The translations under genes were made by a program, and so were the position numbers. 64,000 nt of DNA from Hydrogenedens sp964549105 (lineage in GTDB: Bacteria > Hydrogenedentota > Hydrogenedentia > Hydrogenedentales > Hydrogenedentaceae). The notes beneath the pieces were generated by a model. It was not told where the DNA came from and did no database searches. It saw only the letters and a list, made by a program, of their open reading frames with translations. Of this stretch, positions 36,878 through 45,176 are shown piece after piece. The stretch lies in contig CAZJTZ010000003.1 of assembly GCA_964549105.1 (NCBI GenBank), forward strand, positions 62,001 to 126,000. The letters run 5' to 3'. Positions within the stretch are counted from its first letter, which is position 1. Each line of letters begins with the position of its first letter.

Positions 36878-36980
36878 GTTTTATTATTGAACTTATAAAT
36901 TTGAAGTAAGTTATAGTATTCTTATATATCATAATAATTACAAGAATAAAATTTATAGTAATAAAATAGGAGATATATCT

Positions 36981-38816
36981 ATGCAATTTAACAAAATTTT
37001 ATTTGCCATGTCTATTTTATTGGTGATTTCTTTTCTTACCATTTCTGGTTGTGCAAGAAAGACCCCTGCTGTTACCGAAGTTATTTTTATGATAGCAAAA
37101 GACGGTCAGCCTCAATGTTCTATTGTAATTCCTGAAAATTGCATTCCATCTGTAAAATATGCTGGAGAAGAATTGCAACGGTATATAAAAGAGATGAGTG
37201 GTGCAGAACTTCCTATAATCACAGATTCTTCTCCAATTCAAGGAAAGGAAATAATATTGGGGAAAAATAAAAGATTGGACAGTATCAGTTATAGTGTTGA
37301 TTGGGAAGGATTGGGTGAAGAAGGCTATAATTTGAAGGTAACACAGAACAATATTATTATTGCAGGTGGAGAGCCTCGTGGAACTTTATATGGTGTATAT
37401 GGGCTTTTAGATGACCATTTAAACTGTCGCTGGTTTACACCAACAGTTAGCAGTATTCCCAAATTAGAGACGATTGCCTTACCCTTGTTTGATGAAATAT
37501 TTATACCGCCATTAGAATATCGTGAGCCTTTTACTATGGATGGTTTTATTGACGGAGATTGGTGTGCACATAACCGAGCCAATGGGAATACTTGTCAACT
37601 TACTGAAAAGCATGGAGGGAAAATTGTTTATTGTGGCTTTGTTCATACCTTTAATTCACTTGTTCCTCCAGAGAAATATTTTGATGCTCACCCTGAGTAT
37701 TTTTCTATGGTAGATGGTAAGCGGATTAAGGAGAAAACTCAACTTTGTTGCACAAATGAAGAAGTAATACAAATTGTTATTGAAGAAGTAAAAAAGTTAA
37801 TGAGAGAACATCCTGAAGCAAAAGTATTTTCTGTTTCTCAAAATGATTGGTATAACTTTTGTGAGTGCGAGAAATGTTCTGCAATGGCAAAGGCAGAAGA
37901 TTCACAAATGGGGCCTTTATTATATCTTGTAAACAGCGTGGCTCGTGCTGTGCGTGATGAGTTTCCCGATAAAATTGTAGATACCCTTGCTTATCAGTGG
38001 TCACGAAAACCACCTAAAACAATGAAACCTGAGCCGAATGTTGTTATCCGTTTATGCAGTATTGAATGTTGTTTCGCCCATCCCTTTGAGAATTGTGTGT
38101 CTAAACAAAATCGTGAATTTGTAAAAGATGTAGAAGGCTGGTCAAAAATTTGCGACCGTCTCTGGGTTTGGGATTATGTAACTTCATTTAGTAATTATCT
38201 TGTTCCTTTTCCTAATCTTAAAGTTCGTGGTCCCAATATCCGCTTTTTAATAAGGAATAATGTAACAGGTATATTCGAACAGGATACCTACACTACTTTG
38301 CATGGTGAATTTAATGAACTTAGTGCTTACCTGAATGCTAAATTGTTGTGGGACCCTGCTTATGATGAGCAATTAGCAATAAGTGAGTTTGTAAAGGCTT
38401 ATTACGAAGATGCAGCCCCATATATTATGGACTACCTTGGGTTGATACACAAACCGGTACAAAAGCAAAATCTTCATATGAATATTTGGGTTGGACCTGA
38501 TGGAAAACATATATCTCCAGAACTTTTGAAACAGGCAGAAGTGTTGTTTGACAAAGCAGAAGCGGCAGTAGCAAAGAATCCTGATGTTTTAGAACGCGTT
38601 AAAGTCGCAAGGTTAAGTATAGACTATTCAATTATAGAAAGAGCACGGAAAAGAGATATTACTTTCAAAACAAAGAATAGTGACCCATCAATGGTAACTC
38701 GTGCTAAACGATTTTTTGAAATTGCTGAACGCAATCAGGTCACACAATACCGTGAAAGTGGAAGCATGAGTGATTATAAAAAAATGGTTGAAGAATGGCT
38801 TGGAAGTTCTTTATAA
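36981..38816 (+). CDS. DUF4838 domain lipoprotein (glycosidase-like)
   Basis: A 611-residue lipoprotein: the signal peptide ends in a lipobox (LTISGC, Cys about 24). The N-terminal domain (about 40-170) matches the alpha-glucuronidase-type N-terminal fold, with IPSVKYAGEELQRYIKEMSG and IIIAGGEPRGTLYGVYGLL. DUF4838 follows (about 200-480) with FVHTFNSLVPPEKYFDAHPE, VFSVSQNDWYNFCECEKC and the Cys-rich RLCSIECCFAHP. Family members occur in polysaccharide-degrading bacteria, but activity is mostly untested. AGGAGA lies before the ATG. It is divergent from the 1198-residue gene. Confidence 0.83.
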   Translation: MQFNKILFAMSILLVISFLTISGCARKTPAVTEVIFMIAKDGQPQCSIVIPENCIPSVKYAGEELQRYIKEMSGAELPIITDSSPIQGKEIILGKNKRLDSISYSVDWEGLGEEGYNLKVTQNNIIIAGGEPRGTLYGVYGLLDDHLNCRWFTPTVSSIPKLETIALPLFDEIFIPPLEYREPFTMDGFIDGDWCAHNRANGNTCQLTEKHGGKIVYCGFVHTFNSLVPPEKYFDAHPEYFSMVDGKRIKEKTQLCCTNEEVIQIVIEEVKKLMREHPEAKVFSVSQNDWYNFCECEKCSAMAKAEDSQMGPLLYLVNSVARAVRDEFPDKIVDTLAYQWSRKPPKTMKPEPNVVIRLCSIECCFAHPFENCVSKQNREFVKDVEGWSKICDRLWVWDYVTSFSNYLVPFPNLKVRGPNIRFLIRNNVTGIFEQDTYTTLHGEFNELSAYLNAKLLWDPAYDEQLAISEFVKAYYEDAAPYIMDYLGLIHKPVQKQNLHMNIWVGPDGKHISPELLKQAEVLFDKAEAAVAKNPDVLERVKVARLSIDYSIIERARKRDITFKTKNSDPSMVTRAKRFFEIAERNQVTQYRESGSMSDYKKMVEEWLGSSL

Positions 38817-38873
38817 AAAGAAAATAGCAAAAGCATTTTGAAGGTGTCTTTTCCCGTTGGCACTAATGTAAAA

Positions 38874-38902
38874 AAATGAGGTAAAGGTAAATTCCCTCAT
38901 TT
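38874..38902 (-). terminator. Rho-independent terminator after the penicillin-acylase gene
   Basis: An 8-bp stem AAATGAGG (38874-38881) with CCTCATTT (38895-38902), 13-base loop. On the minus strand it runs into CCTCATTTTTTTAC, a seven-T tract. It may also act weakly on the converging DUF4838 transcript. Confidence 0.7.
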
Positions 38903-38987
38903 ATTCACTATTGTAGAAAATATTGTATTGTCTGCCACAAAGGCTAAGGACTCTTCCCCATTTTTTAGCAGATATTTCTGATATAAT

Positions 38988-41906
38988 TCATTTTTTTCTT
39001 ATAGAAAAGTTCTTTTTTATTTGTTTGTCTTGTGTTTCTTTTTCTAAATTTTGTTTTTTTGCTTTTCCATCTTTTTTCCCCTCGCTTTTATTTGTTTCCT
39101 TATTCTTTGATGTATCCGTTTTAGTTGTATTTTCTATAGAATTATTTGATTCTTTCTTCTCATTTACTTCATTTCTTATTGGGGGTATGTTTAATGCTTT
39201 AGGTAAGACATCATCCTGTCGAGGATTTTGCATTGTGAAAGAAAATTTTCTTTTGTCTTTTAATCCAGTAGGAATTTCTCCCGGTAATCCCGGGGTAAAT
39301 ATTCCCTTGCCCTGCAAACTCGGCTCTTTTGAATTTTCATTCTGTTGATTTATTTGATTTGTGTTTGCCAGACTCTCTTTAGGTCCTAAAACTACAAAGG
39401 TATGCTCTCCCGTTAATGTTCCTTCTATAAATCCTTCAAATACATTTGCGTTTTGATTTTCTAATTGTGTCCAACCCTTTGTTTCATCAAAAGAGTAAAG
39501 AAATAGGCTGTTCAAATTATCAGGTAAACACAAATCATTAGGAATGTATATTTTTATTAAAAACTCTATATATGCTTCCTTGGGTATATATTTGGGTGTA
39601 AAAAACATAGAAAAGGGAATAAGTCCATCAGGCAAACTTTTTGGAAATTCCATATCTGACTGTATACTTGCTGTTATTTTTGAACTACTAACACACCGAA
39701 TTTCTCCAACACCTCCTTTAGGGATAAAAACCAACCGTCTACCGATTCCCTGTTCCGCAAAACGATAAATCTCCTCAGGATAAAATCGGGTTTTTTTCAT
39801 TTGTTTCTGACTGAATAGATTCCACTGGTCTTTATAATGTGGGGATTGAATAGATTCAGAATTACCAAAGGGCATAATAGAATAAGATTCGATTACAGGT
39901 CCCAACCTGGTAACCATTGCAAAACCAATACCATAATTTATAGTTCCCCATCGGTCAGAAGGAGGAAGTTCGGATAACAAAAGCGATGTTCCACCTGTTT
40001 CGCTACCACCTATCGAGTATTCGTCAGAGCCTCTTTGTATTCGATGTATTTCTCCCCAGGTTATATCAACTGTATTTCGGTTATTTTTCATGTACCGAAC
40101 AGCCTCAGCCAATGCTTCTAAACATGGCTCTTCTATCCCTTTTTTCTTATTCATTAGTGAATAATAAGGTTCTACTTCAATACTTGGAATACAGTCATTT
40201 TGCTGACTAAAAAAATGATTCCATAAATAAAAAATAACGGGTGCGGTTGCGTCCTGTTCCATACGGAGATTCCAATTACTCAAAATTTGAACCGCTGCGG
40301 GCAAATCGGGATGAAATGAAGGTAAAAGTTGAGTGTTTGTATTTGCAATGTTTAACAGTTGCGGGAGTACCTCTACACCCAGACTGGATAAGTCATCTAA
40401 CAATAATGATTGAAATTCTTGTAATGACCTTTTATCTGTCCGTAATACGCTTCTAATTCTTCGGCTTACAACATTTTCCGTATCCCTGATTAATCGAACC
40501 AAAACATCCGAGGGTATTGCCTTTATATCATCTGTAACTGTTGTGGGAGGACCTCCGCATATTTGCATATAGCCAGAGGAAGGGCTCTGTATTGACGGGA
40601 GAAGTCCGGGAGCAATCAAATATTTCCAAGCCATAGGATAATATTTTGGAGATACAGGTGCTGTCCAATTTATGTTCTGTATTTGTTCAACTTCTCTTTC
40701 TGACAATCCCGGAGGTATTTCCCTGGAACCTGATTTTGCAGAATAAAAATAATAGGACTGATTAGAGCTATTCATATATAGGATATGAAAGGCTGGGAGC
40801 TGATGAAGATATACCGCCTGTTTAAATTTATCTAACGAATTAGCACGACCCATTTCCCATAGTTGAAAAAATACCCCAATATCTTCATATCCACCTATTT
40901 TCCATGAAAAAAATTCTTTCCCCGAATCTAATAGAAGAGGGCCTCTTTGTGTGATGTGAACCGGTGCGAATCTTTGTTCTAACCCATTAGGAGTTTTTAC
41001 ATAATATCCATCACTTTGAGATAGATATTGTAAAATTAATAGTGACTCAAAATCCTTTCTGTCAGGTGAATTAGATATAGATTTGGGGTTTCCACCAAGA
41101 TTGGGTTCAGGCTTTTCCAAAAAAACATCAGCAAAATCTGCTCGATTAGGTGTTATGCTCCATGCGTGTCTTAATGAATGCCCCTGTATTAGTATAGGTA
41201 ATCCATATAAAGTGCAACCATAAACATTATAATCTCCACATATAAGGTGTGCCTCATACCAACGAAAAGGTCCTTGATAAAACTGATGACTACTCATTGC
41301 AAATAGTGGGACTTTTTCGCGACTTTTTTCGGAAGAAACGGTAAAAGCGAATCCAGATTTTAATGCAGGGGGTCTTTTAAAAAAAGTCGGTAAATCCATG
41401 GGTGCGAGGGAAACGATAAAGGCATGCCATAATGAAAAAATATCTTGAGGTTGAACCCCATCTACCCATTCCGGGAGTTTCTCGCGATTTTCCAATATCC
41501 AGGCGTTAACTCCTTCTGCAAACCCATCACAAAGTTCTCTCGTAAACGAGTCGCAATTCTCATACGCCAGTATCCCAAAATATCTATGACCAACTTGTAT
41601 TGAGAAACGGTCTGAATCTTCTTCTACTTCTCCCAGTACCTCTGCAAGCCTTCCGTTTGCTAAACGATATGATAATAACATCGGTTCCCAGTGGTCTTGT
41701 GCCTGAGTATAACCCAATCCAAAGCCAAGGGTTCGTGGGTTAGTGGCAAAAATATGAGGAACCCCCCAGTTATCTCTATATATTTCAAGATGCTCCCAAT
41801 AAGTTTCAGTCCAATTTTGTGCATGCACAACTTGAATAAAAAAAATATACAAAAGAAGAAAGAAAATCAAATTTTTTTTGTTTATATTCTTTATCTTCAA
41901 TTTCAT
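38988..41906 (-). CDS. Penicillin acylase family (Ntn hydrolase) exported protein
   Basis: A 972-residue Ntn-hydrolase of the penicillin/AHL-acylase family, exported via a signal peptide (about 1-29, VVHAQ). Start of the alpha chain: IYRDNWGVPHIFATNPRTLG and GLGYTQAQDHWEPM. The beta-chain nucleophile is probably the Ser in SGFAFTVSSE, aligned with the usual SNNW-type motif, although the Asn/Trp there are replaced by Gly/Phe. Later family blocks are WYEAHL and QGHSLRHAWSITPNRADFADVF. A C-terminal tail of about 120 residues is Lys/Glu/Asn-rich low complexity, unlike normal members. Substrate (acyl-amide of any kind) is unknown. Confidence 0.84.
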   Translation of the reverse strand: MKLKIKNINKKNLIFFLLLYIFFIQVVHAQNWTETYWEHLEIYRDNWGVPHIFATNPRTLGFGLGYTQAQDHWEPMLLSYRLANGRLAEVLGEVEEDSDRFSIQVGHRYFGILAYENCDSFTRELCDGFAEGVNAWILENREKLPEWVDGVQPQDIFSLWHAFIVSLAPMDLPTFFKRPPALKSGFAFTVSSEKSREKVPLFAMSSHQFYQGPFRWYEAHLICGDYNVYGCTLYGLPILIQGHSLRHAWSITPNRADFADVFLEKPEPNLGGNPKSISNSPDRKDFESLLILQYLSQSDGYYVKTPNGLEQRFAPVHITQRGPLLLDSGKEFFSWKIGGYEDIGVFFQLWEMGRANSLDKFKQAVYLHQLPAFHILYMNSSNQSYYFYSAKSGSREIPPGLSEREVEQIQNINWTAPVSPKYYPMAWKYLIAPGLLPSIQSPSSGYMQICGGPPTTVTDDIKAIPSDVLVRLIRDTENVVSRRIRSVLRTDKRSLQEFQSLLLDDLSSLGVEVLPQLLNIANTNTQLLPSFHPDLPAAVQILSNWNLRMEQDATAPVIFYLWNHFFSQQNDCIPSIEVEPYYSLMNKKKGIEEPCLEALAEAVRYMKNNRNTVDITWGEIHRIQRGSDEYSIGGSETGGTSLLLSELPPSDRWGTINYGIGFAMVTRLGPVIESYSIMPFGNSESIQSPHYKDQWNLFSQKQMKKTRFYPEEIYRFAEQGIGRRLVFIPKGGVGEIRCVSSSKITASIQSDMEFPKSLPDGLIPFSMFFTPKYIPKEAYIEFLIKIYIPNDLCLPDNLNSLFLYSFDETKGWTQLENQNANVFEGFIEGTLTGEHTFVVLGPKESLANTNQINQQNENSKEPSLQGKGIFTPGLPGEIPTGLKDKRKFSFTMQNPRQDDVLPKALNIPPIRNEVNEKKESNNSIENTTKTDTSKNKETNKSEGKKDGKAKKQNLEKETQDKQIKKNFSIRKK

Positions 41907-41969
41907 TTTTCCTCTAAATAAAAAAATATTATGTCTATTATATAACGAAGCATGCTCATAAGAAAGATG

Positions 41970-42056
41970 GGGCTCGATGTAGAATGTTAGGCTGGTATTC
42001 TTGAGGAAGGAGTGGAGAGAGGAGACAGATACTCTGCCGTTGCTAACATCGAGCCC
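41970..42056. repeat. Inverted-repeat module A
   Basis: The perfect 11-bp arms GGGCTCGATGT (41970-41980) and ACATCGAGCCC (42046-42056) enclose about 65 bases. Base composition is richer in G+C than the surroundings. On the minus strand the interior contains CACTCCTTCCTC, shared with module B. Confidence 0.7.
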
Positions 42057-42092
42057 ACTTTAACAAAGAATAGTAGCAATATTATTGCGAAG

Positions 42093-42197
42093 CGGGAGGC
42101 ATGCATGAGAGCAGGTTTCTTGGCTGCAGGTATTTCTGGGGAAGGAGTGATGTGAGGCAGAAATTTAACACCACTTTTTGCTTCACCATGCCTCCCG
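42093..42197. repeat. Inverted-repeat module B
   Basis: The perfect 11-bp arms CGGGAGGCATG (42093-42103) and CATGCCTCCCG (42187-42197) enclose about 83 bases. The minus-strand interior carries CACTCCTTCCCC plus AGAAATACC, similar to AAGAATACC in module A, so the two modules seem related. The 341-base gap (41907-42248) contains nothing else that I recognise. An open frame across it (41987-42262) looks spurious. Confidence 0.7.
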
Positions 42198-42248
42198 ACA
42201 GGGCGGGCTATATTTATATTCTTATATGTATAAGTTAACTTACTCATG

Positions 42249-43520
42249 TCAATTCTTTCCAAAAACCTCTTTAAACGGCATTGACGATGAATCTTCTAAA
42301 TCATCTGAAACAATTTCTATATGAAGTATCTTTACTTGTTTTAGAGATACATTCTGAGGAATGGGAATAGTAATTTCACCATTTAACGATGTCATCCATT
42401 CATTTGTTATTTTATACTTAAATAAAGGCTTCAAATTATCGTCAGAAGCGTAAATTGTAAAATTGGACTTTTCAATCGCTTTTTGTTTATCCCATCTAAG
42501 AACTAACGAAGATATTTGTTTGTTCTGAATAGGAACTACAAAAACCTGGGAAGCAGGAGTTGATATTGGGACGGGTTGTGTTGATGCGTAAGTAGTCATA
42601 ATTTTGTTCAATGTTTTGTCGGATGGTTTTATTTTGTCTGCCCATGCTGTAATGGTTTTAGAATCACAACTTTTTACTCCAGATACAAATCCATCTTTCT
42701 TAAATTGGACCTGTTGGTCTTCTTTAAGAACAACAAATTGGTTTGCCACTTCTACCGTGACTTCACCACGAGATACAGTCGTAATACTCTGAATGGAATT
42801 AACTTCTACTTGGAATTGCGTACCAAAAACGGTTACAACACCTTGAGGGACATTTACCCGAAATACTTTTTTGTTTTTTCCAATATCAAACCAAACTTTC
42901 CCCTTCTCTATATTGATTGTCCTTTCATCTATTATTCTTATCCTTGTATTGTCTGCTAACTTTAATGTCGAATTAGCCAGCAAATATAAGAAAACTAAAG
43001 AGTCGTTTTGTGTCTCTATATAATTATCACCTTTTAATGAAGTAGGAACACCTTCATTCATCTGCTCATTTACATTGCTATCAATGACTGAACTTTCTCC
43101 CAGAATACTAATTGCGACCCCAATTTCTTCTGCATCAACGATTTCATGATAAGGCCAACGCGTAAATATAAAAATTCCCAAAATAGTCATTGCTGCTAAT
43201 GCCAGGTATGGAAATAGATTAGTAAATGAATACGGACTTTCATCTTGATTCTTAACCCGTAGAGTTATTTGATGGGTTTGGTTATTACCTGGCTCTACTT
43301 CTGGTAATCTTTTCATTATTTGTTCTTCTAATGATTCATTTAACTTATAGTGGTTTAGAGCTTCATAGAGGACTGCATTACTCTTACGAAGTAATTCAAA
43401 TTCTACTTTGCAATGTTCACATGTAGACAGATGCTCTTCAATTATTAATTCTTTTGCTCTACTTAACTCGCCATCAAGATATGCCTGCATTTCTGGCTCT
43501 ATTTGCGAACATCTTGCCAT
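42249..43520 (-). CDS. Anti-sigma factor with zinc-finger and FecR domain
   Basis: A 423-residue single-pass membrane regulator. The cytoplasmic N-terminus has a zf-HC2 motif H-x3-C-x2-C (EEHLSTCEHCK, about 29-39) that usually holds an ECF sigma factor. A membrane helix lies at about 105-123, followed by a periplasmic FecR domain (about 150-270: NSTLKLADNTRIRI, FRVNVPQGVVTVFGTQFQVEV, RGEVTVEV). The C-terminal 120 residues are a beta-rich domain. It overlaps the sigma gene by 22 bases, the usual pairing in which FecR senses an envelope signal and releases the sigma factor. Confidence 0.86.
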   Translation of the reverse strand: MARCSQIEPEMQAYLDGELSRAKELIIEEHLSTCEHCKVEFELLRKSNAVLYEALNHYKLNESLEEQIMKRLPEVEPGNNQTHQITLRVKNQDESPYSFTNLFPYLALAAMTILGIFIFTRWPYHEIVDAEEIGVAISILGESSVIDSNVNEQMNEGVPTSLKGDNYIETQNDSLVFLYLLANSTLKLADNTRIRIIDERTINIEKGKVWFDIGKNKKVFRVNVPQGVVTVFGTQFQVEVNSIQSITTVSRGEVTVEVANQFVVLKEDQQVQFKKDGFVSGVKSCDSKTITAWADKIKPSDKTLNKIMTTYASTQPVPISTPASQVFVVPIQNKQISSLVLRWDKQKAIEKSNFTIYASDDNLKPLFKYKITNEWMTSLNGEITIPIPQNVSLKQVKILHIEIVSDDLEDSSSMPFKEVFGKN

Positions 43521-44074
43521 TCTTGCATTTCTCCATTATTGTTATCCATCGTCTCCTGAAGTTGCTTTATCGCACGATGCAAAATCCCTTTAATTTCTCC
43601 GGGAGATTCTCCTGTAAATTTACTAATTTCTTCGTAATTCATTCCTTCTAAAAATTTTAAAACCACTGGAAGTCTATATCTTTCGGGTAATTGTTCTATA
43701 GCACTTTTAATTTCATCTAAAGATAAATTGTAACTCTTATATGTGTCTTTTTTTTGATTCAGTGGAATAATCTTTTCTTCTTCATATTCACTAAATACTT
43801 CTTTGTTCTTTTGAATATACTGAAGTGATAAACGAATGGTTATTTCTTTAAGCCATTTCCCAAATCGTGTAAAATCTTTTAATTGGGATAAATTTTTAAA
43901 CGCAGTTATAAAAGCCTCCTGTGCAATTTCTTTTGCTATATTCACACTCTTCACATAATAAAAGGCTGTTGCGTATACTGCTCTTTCGTAATTCATCACT
44001 AACTCTCGAAATGCTTCAGCGTTTCCGCTCAAACATTCATTGATTATTTTTATTTCCTCGTTTATTTCATTCAT
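43499..44074 (-). CDS. ECF-type RNA polymerase sigma factor
   Basis: A 191-residue sigma-70 family protein of ECF size. Region 2 is AVYATAFYYVKSVNIAKEIA and QEAFITAFKNL; region 4 is LPERYRLPVVLKFLEGMNYE followed by the HTH (ISKFTGESPGEIKGILHRA). It is translationally coupled to the zinc-finger/FecR gene, its likely anti-sigma. A 23-bp palindrome lies 44-66 bases upstream of its start. Targets are unknown; the downstream exoenzyme gene may be one. Confidence 0.93.
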   Translation of the reverse strand: MNEINEEIKIINECLSGNAEAFRELVMNYERAVYATAFYYVKSVNIAKEIAQEAFITAFKNLSQLKDFTRFGKWLKEITIRLSLQYIQKNKEVFSEYEEEKIIPLNQKKDTYKSYNLSLDEIKSAIEQLPERYRLPVVLKFLEGMNYEEISKFTGESPGEIKGILHRAIKQLQETMDNNNGEMQEWQDVRK

Positions 44075-44117
44075 ATATTTATTGTTAAATGAGTGTTTTT
44101 GTTAATTAGAAAGAACG

Positions 44118-44140
44118 AAATGTTCCATTATGGAACATTT
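44118..44140. promoter_or_regulatory. Perfect 10-bp palindrome overlapping the manA stop
   Basis: AAATGTTCCA-TTA-TGGAACATTT. It covers the manA stop codon and lies upstream of the ECF sigma gene. No T-run follows on the minus strand (CGTTCTTTC), so it is not a typical terminator. Its symmetry suits a dimeric repressor site or an mRNA-end hairpin. Confidence 0.5.
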
Positions 44141-45141
44141 ACATCGCAGGAAATATAATAGTCTAGAAAAATCCCTTCTCGAATAATTACATCAGGACAA
44201 GATAATGCTGGGATTAATAGCGATTCACCTCTTTTTATTTTTATATTATTATCAAAGATATTAATACAAGTTTCACTTAGCCCTAAAATAATATGGAAAG
44301 TATAGTAACCGTTCCAAATCTCACTTTCTTTATCTACTGACCAATACCTGGCAACAAAGTAAGGAGATGAGCATAAGTATTTTTCAAGTCCAAAGGCATG
44401 ATGAATTTCTACTTTATGTGCGGAAACGAATGCTTCTTGTTCCTCTATAGAATCAATTGCCTTTTTTAAGTGCAATTCTCTCCCCTGTCCGTCAAAATCC
44501 AGACGATTCCAATCATACAGACGATATGTAAGATTGCTATTTTGCTGAATCTCTGCCAATAAAATACCCGGACCTATTGCATGAACCATTCCTGGAGGGA
44601 TTAAATAATGTTCTCCTGGTTTTACATACACTTTATTCAATAATTGTTCCACATCCCCTTGATGTTGAATCTCCTTTAATATATGTTCCCTTTTAACATT
44701 TTTTTTGAGCCCCATATAAATAAAACTGTTAGGTTTGGCTTCCAGAATATACCACATTTCAGTTTTGCCCAAATCTTTTTCACCCAATTTTATTGCCTTT
44801 TCATCACTGGGATGTACCTGAATAGACAAAACTTCATTGGCATCAATTAATTTTAATAGAAGTGGGAAAGCAGTAGGATATACTCCTTTCCTTTCTGTAC
44901 CAAATAAAAATTCTGGAAATGAATTTACTAAATTTTTAAGTGTTTTACCTTTTAACTCACCTTCCACAACGGTGCTCTGAAACTCTCCCCTATCGGATAT
45001 TAGCCATGCTTCACCGATGGGTTCGTTAGTGGGTATATCTTTATTCAAAAGTTTTGTCAGAGCATAATTTCCCCAGGGCTTACAGAAATAACCTTCATCA
45101 AACTTAAAATAATACGCATTTTGAGGTTTATTTATCTCCAT
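44128..45141 (-). CDS. manA: Mannose-6-phosphate isomerase, class I
   Basis: Interconverts mannose-6-phosphate and fructose-6-phosphate, linking mannose to glycolysis and to GDP-sugar synthesis. The zinc ligands and active site are visible: LSIQVHPSDEKA (Gln, His), LGKTEMWYILEA (Glu), and YLIPPGMVHAIGPGILLAEIQ (His), then YRLYDWNR. The length of 337 residues is typical for the short bacterial form. It is followed by the sigma operon on the same strand with no clear terminator. GT-C enzymes in the window could use mannose-derived donors, but this is only a loose link. Confidence 0.94.
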   Translation of the reverse strand: MEINKPQNAYYFKFDEGYFCKPWGNYALTKLLNKDIPTNEPIGEAWLISDRGEFQSTVVEGELKGKTLKNLVNSFPEFLFGTERKGVYPTAFPLLLKLIDANEVLSIQVHPSDEKAIKLGEKDLGKTEMWYILEAKPNSFIYMGLKKNVKREHILKEIQHQGDVEQLLNKVYVKPGEHYLIPPGMVHAIGPGILLAEIQQNSNLTYRLYDWNRLDFDGQGRELHLKKAIDSIEEQEAFVSAHKVEIHHAFGLEKYLCSSPYFVARYWSVDKESEIWNGYYTFHIILGLSETCINIFDNNIKIKRGESLLIPALSCPDVIIREGIFLDYYISCDVNVP

Positions 45142-45176
45142 TAGTAAAACTTTCTACTTTCTAATTCTTCACAATT

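Noticed and set aside
41970..42197. Integron attC sites
   Set aside because: GTTAGGC and GCTAAC cores are present, but in the order GTT then AAC, opposite to attC, and there is no integrase or cassette array nearby.
41987..42262. 91-residue minus-strand open frame across the inverted-repeat modules
   Set aside because: It runs through both palindromic elements and into the next gene, lacks family features and a convincing ribosome site; the DNA structure explains the open frame better.
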